In this document: in pieces, positions 31,300 to 31,589 of the stretch
Position numbering within the stretch: position 1 is the first letter of the stretch
Layout of the letters: each line of letters begins with the position of its first letter
Notes under the pieces: generated by a model
What the model was told of the DNA's origin: nothing
The model's database searches: none
Seen by the model: only the letters and a program-made list of their open reading frames with translations
Position numbers and translations under genes: made by a program
DNA from: UBA5078 sp963977405
GTDB taxonomy: Bacteria > Pseudomonadota > Gammaproteobacteria > Pseudomonadales > Pseudohongiellaceae
Direction of reading: 5' to 3'
Assembly (NCBI GenBank): GCA_963977405.1
Contig: CAXBOY010000028.1
Coordinates: 1 to 31,589, forward strand
DNA: 31,589 nt

Positions 31300-31589
31300 A
31301 TGAAGTTCGTAGATGAAGCAGAAATCACTGTGGAAGCAGGTAAGGGCGGCAATGGCTGTCAGGCCTTTCGCAGGGAGAAGTTCATCGCTAAGGGCGGCCC
31401 AAATGGCGGCGATGGCGGTGATGGCGGTAGCATCTATCTGCTTGGCGACAGCGGGCTCAACACCCTAGTGGATTTCCGATTTCAACCACAGTACCGCGCA
31501 CAGTCCGGTCAAGGCGGTATGAGTAAGAATTGTACGGGCCGAAGCGGTGAAGACCTCATCGTGCGGGTGCCTGTGGGCACAAGCGTTGT
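31300..31589 (+). CDS. obgE: GTPase ObgE/CgtA (N-terminal part, runs off the window)
   Basis: Obg is an essential ribosome-associated GTPase linked to 50S assembly and the stringent response. The 96 codons seen are the glycine-rich Obg domain: KFVDEAEITVEAGKGGNGC at the start, AFRREKFIAKGGPNGGDGG and SIYLLGDSGLNTLVDFRF further on. The G domain lies beyond the window. AGGA lies 6 bases ahead of the ATG at 31300. The ispB-rplU-rpmA-obgE order is standard for Gammaproteobacteria. Confidence 0.97.
   Translation, partial: MKFVDEAEITVEAGKGGNGCQAFRREKFIAKGGPNGGDGGDGGSIYLLGDSGLNTLVDFRFQPQYRAQSGQGGMSKNCTGRSGEDLIVRVPVGTSV

Overview
This window looks like chromosomal DNA of a free-living gammaproteobacterium. 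The support is the divergent ispB / rplU-rpmA-obgE block, an NfsA-type nitroreductase, a complete ETF-ubiquinone oxidoreductase, Gram-negative export signals and a TonB-dependent receptor. A marine, lipid-degrading lineage is plausible from the acyl-CoA genes but is inference. No CRISPR array, phage, transposase, rRNA or tRNA gene was seen.

Layout. Positions 1-57 hold the tail of an NADP-dependent oxidoreductase. 84-2638 (minus) is a molybdate importer, modA-modB-modC, with a candidate ModE operator just upstream of modA. 2806-5800 (plus) carries two short-chain dehydrogenases and an ACAD11-like acyl-CoA dehydrogenase, closed by a strong terminator at 5836-5882. 5911-7179 is an FAD amine-oxidase-like protein. 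7188-8273 (minus) is a membrane-anchored CadC-like regulator divergent from a DegQ-type protease (8600-9985); a repeated 10-12 bp motif lies between them. A secreted serine hydrolase, a pair of Pseudomonas-type REP sequences in inverted orientation, nfsA and a CaiB-type CoA-transferase follow.

13816-13992 is a 58-residue zinc-finger protein of DnaJ type. Next is a signal-peptide-bearing SAM methyltransferase. 14872-16807 (minus) is a tight three-gene operon of exported proteins: cupredoxin, DUF3034 and a lipoprotein globin. It lies downstream of a TonB-dependent receptor (16975-19110, minus). ETF-QO (19495-21165) feeds acyl-CoA dehydrogenase electrons to the quinone pool. 21261-25494 is a compact three-gene cluster of exported proteins: a peptidase-like TPR protein with a broken HExxH motif, an unknown protein and a transglutaminase-like TPR lipoprotein.

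The right end has an acyl-CoA synthetase (minus), a DUF4399 protein with an LLM-class flavin oxidoreductase, ispB (minus), then rplU-rpmA behind a strong promoter and a long structured leader, and the start of obgE running off the window.

Functional threads. Fatty acid or related acyl-CoA catabolism links the SDRs, acyl-CoA dehydrogenase, CoA-transferase, acyl-CoA synthetase and ETF-QO. Envelope functions account for most of the rest. The least explained parts, and the best candidates for something undescribed, are the cupredoxin/DUF3034/globin operon, the 21261-25494 cluster, the mini zinc-finger protein with its exported methyltransferase neighbour, and the repeated motif between the CadC-like regulator and the protease.
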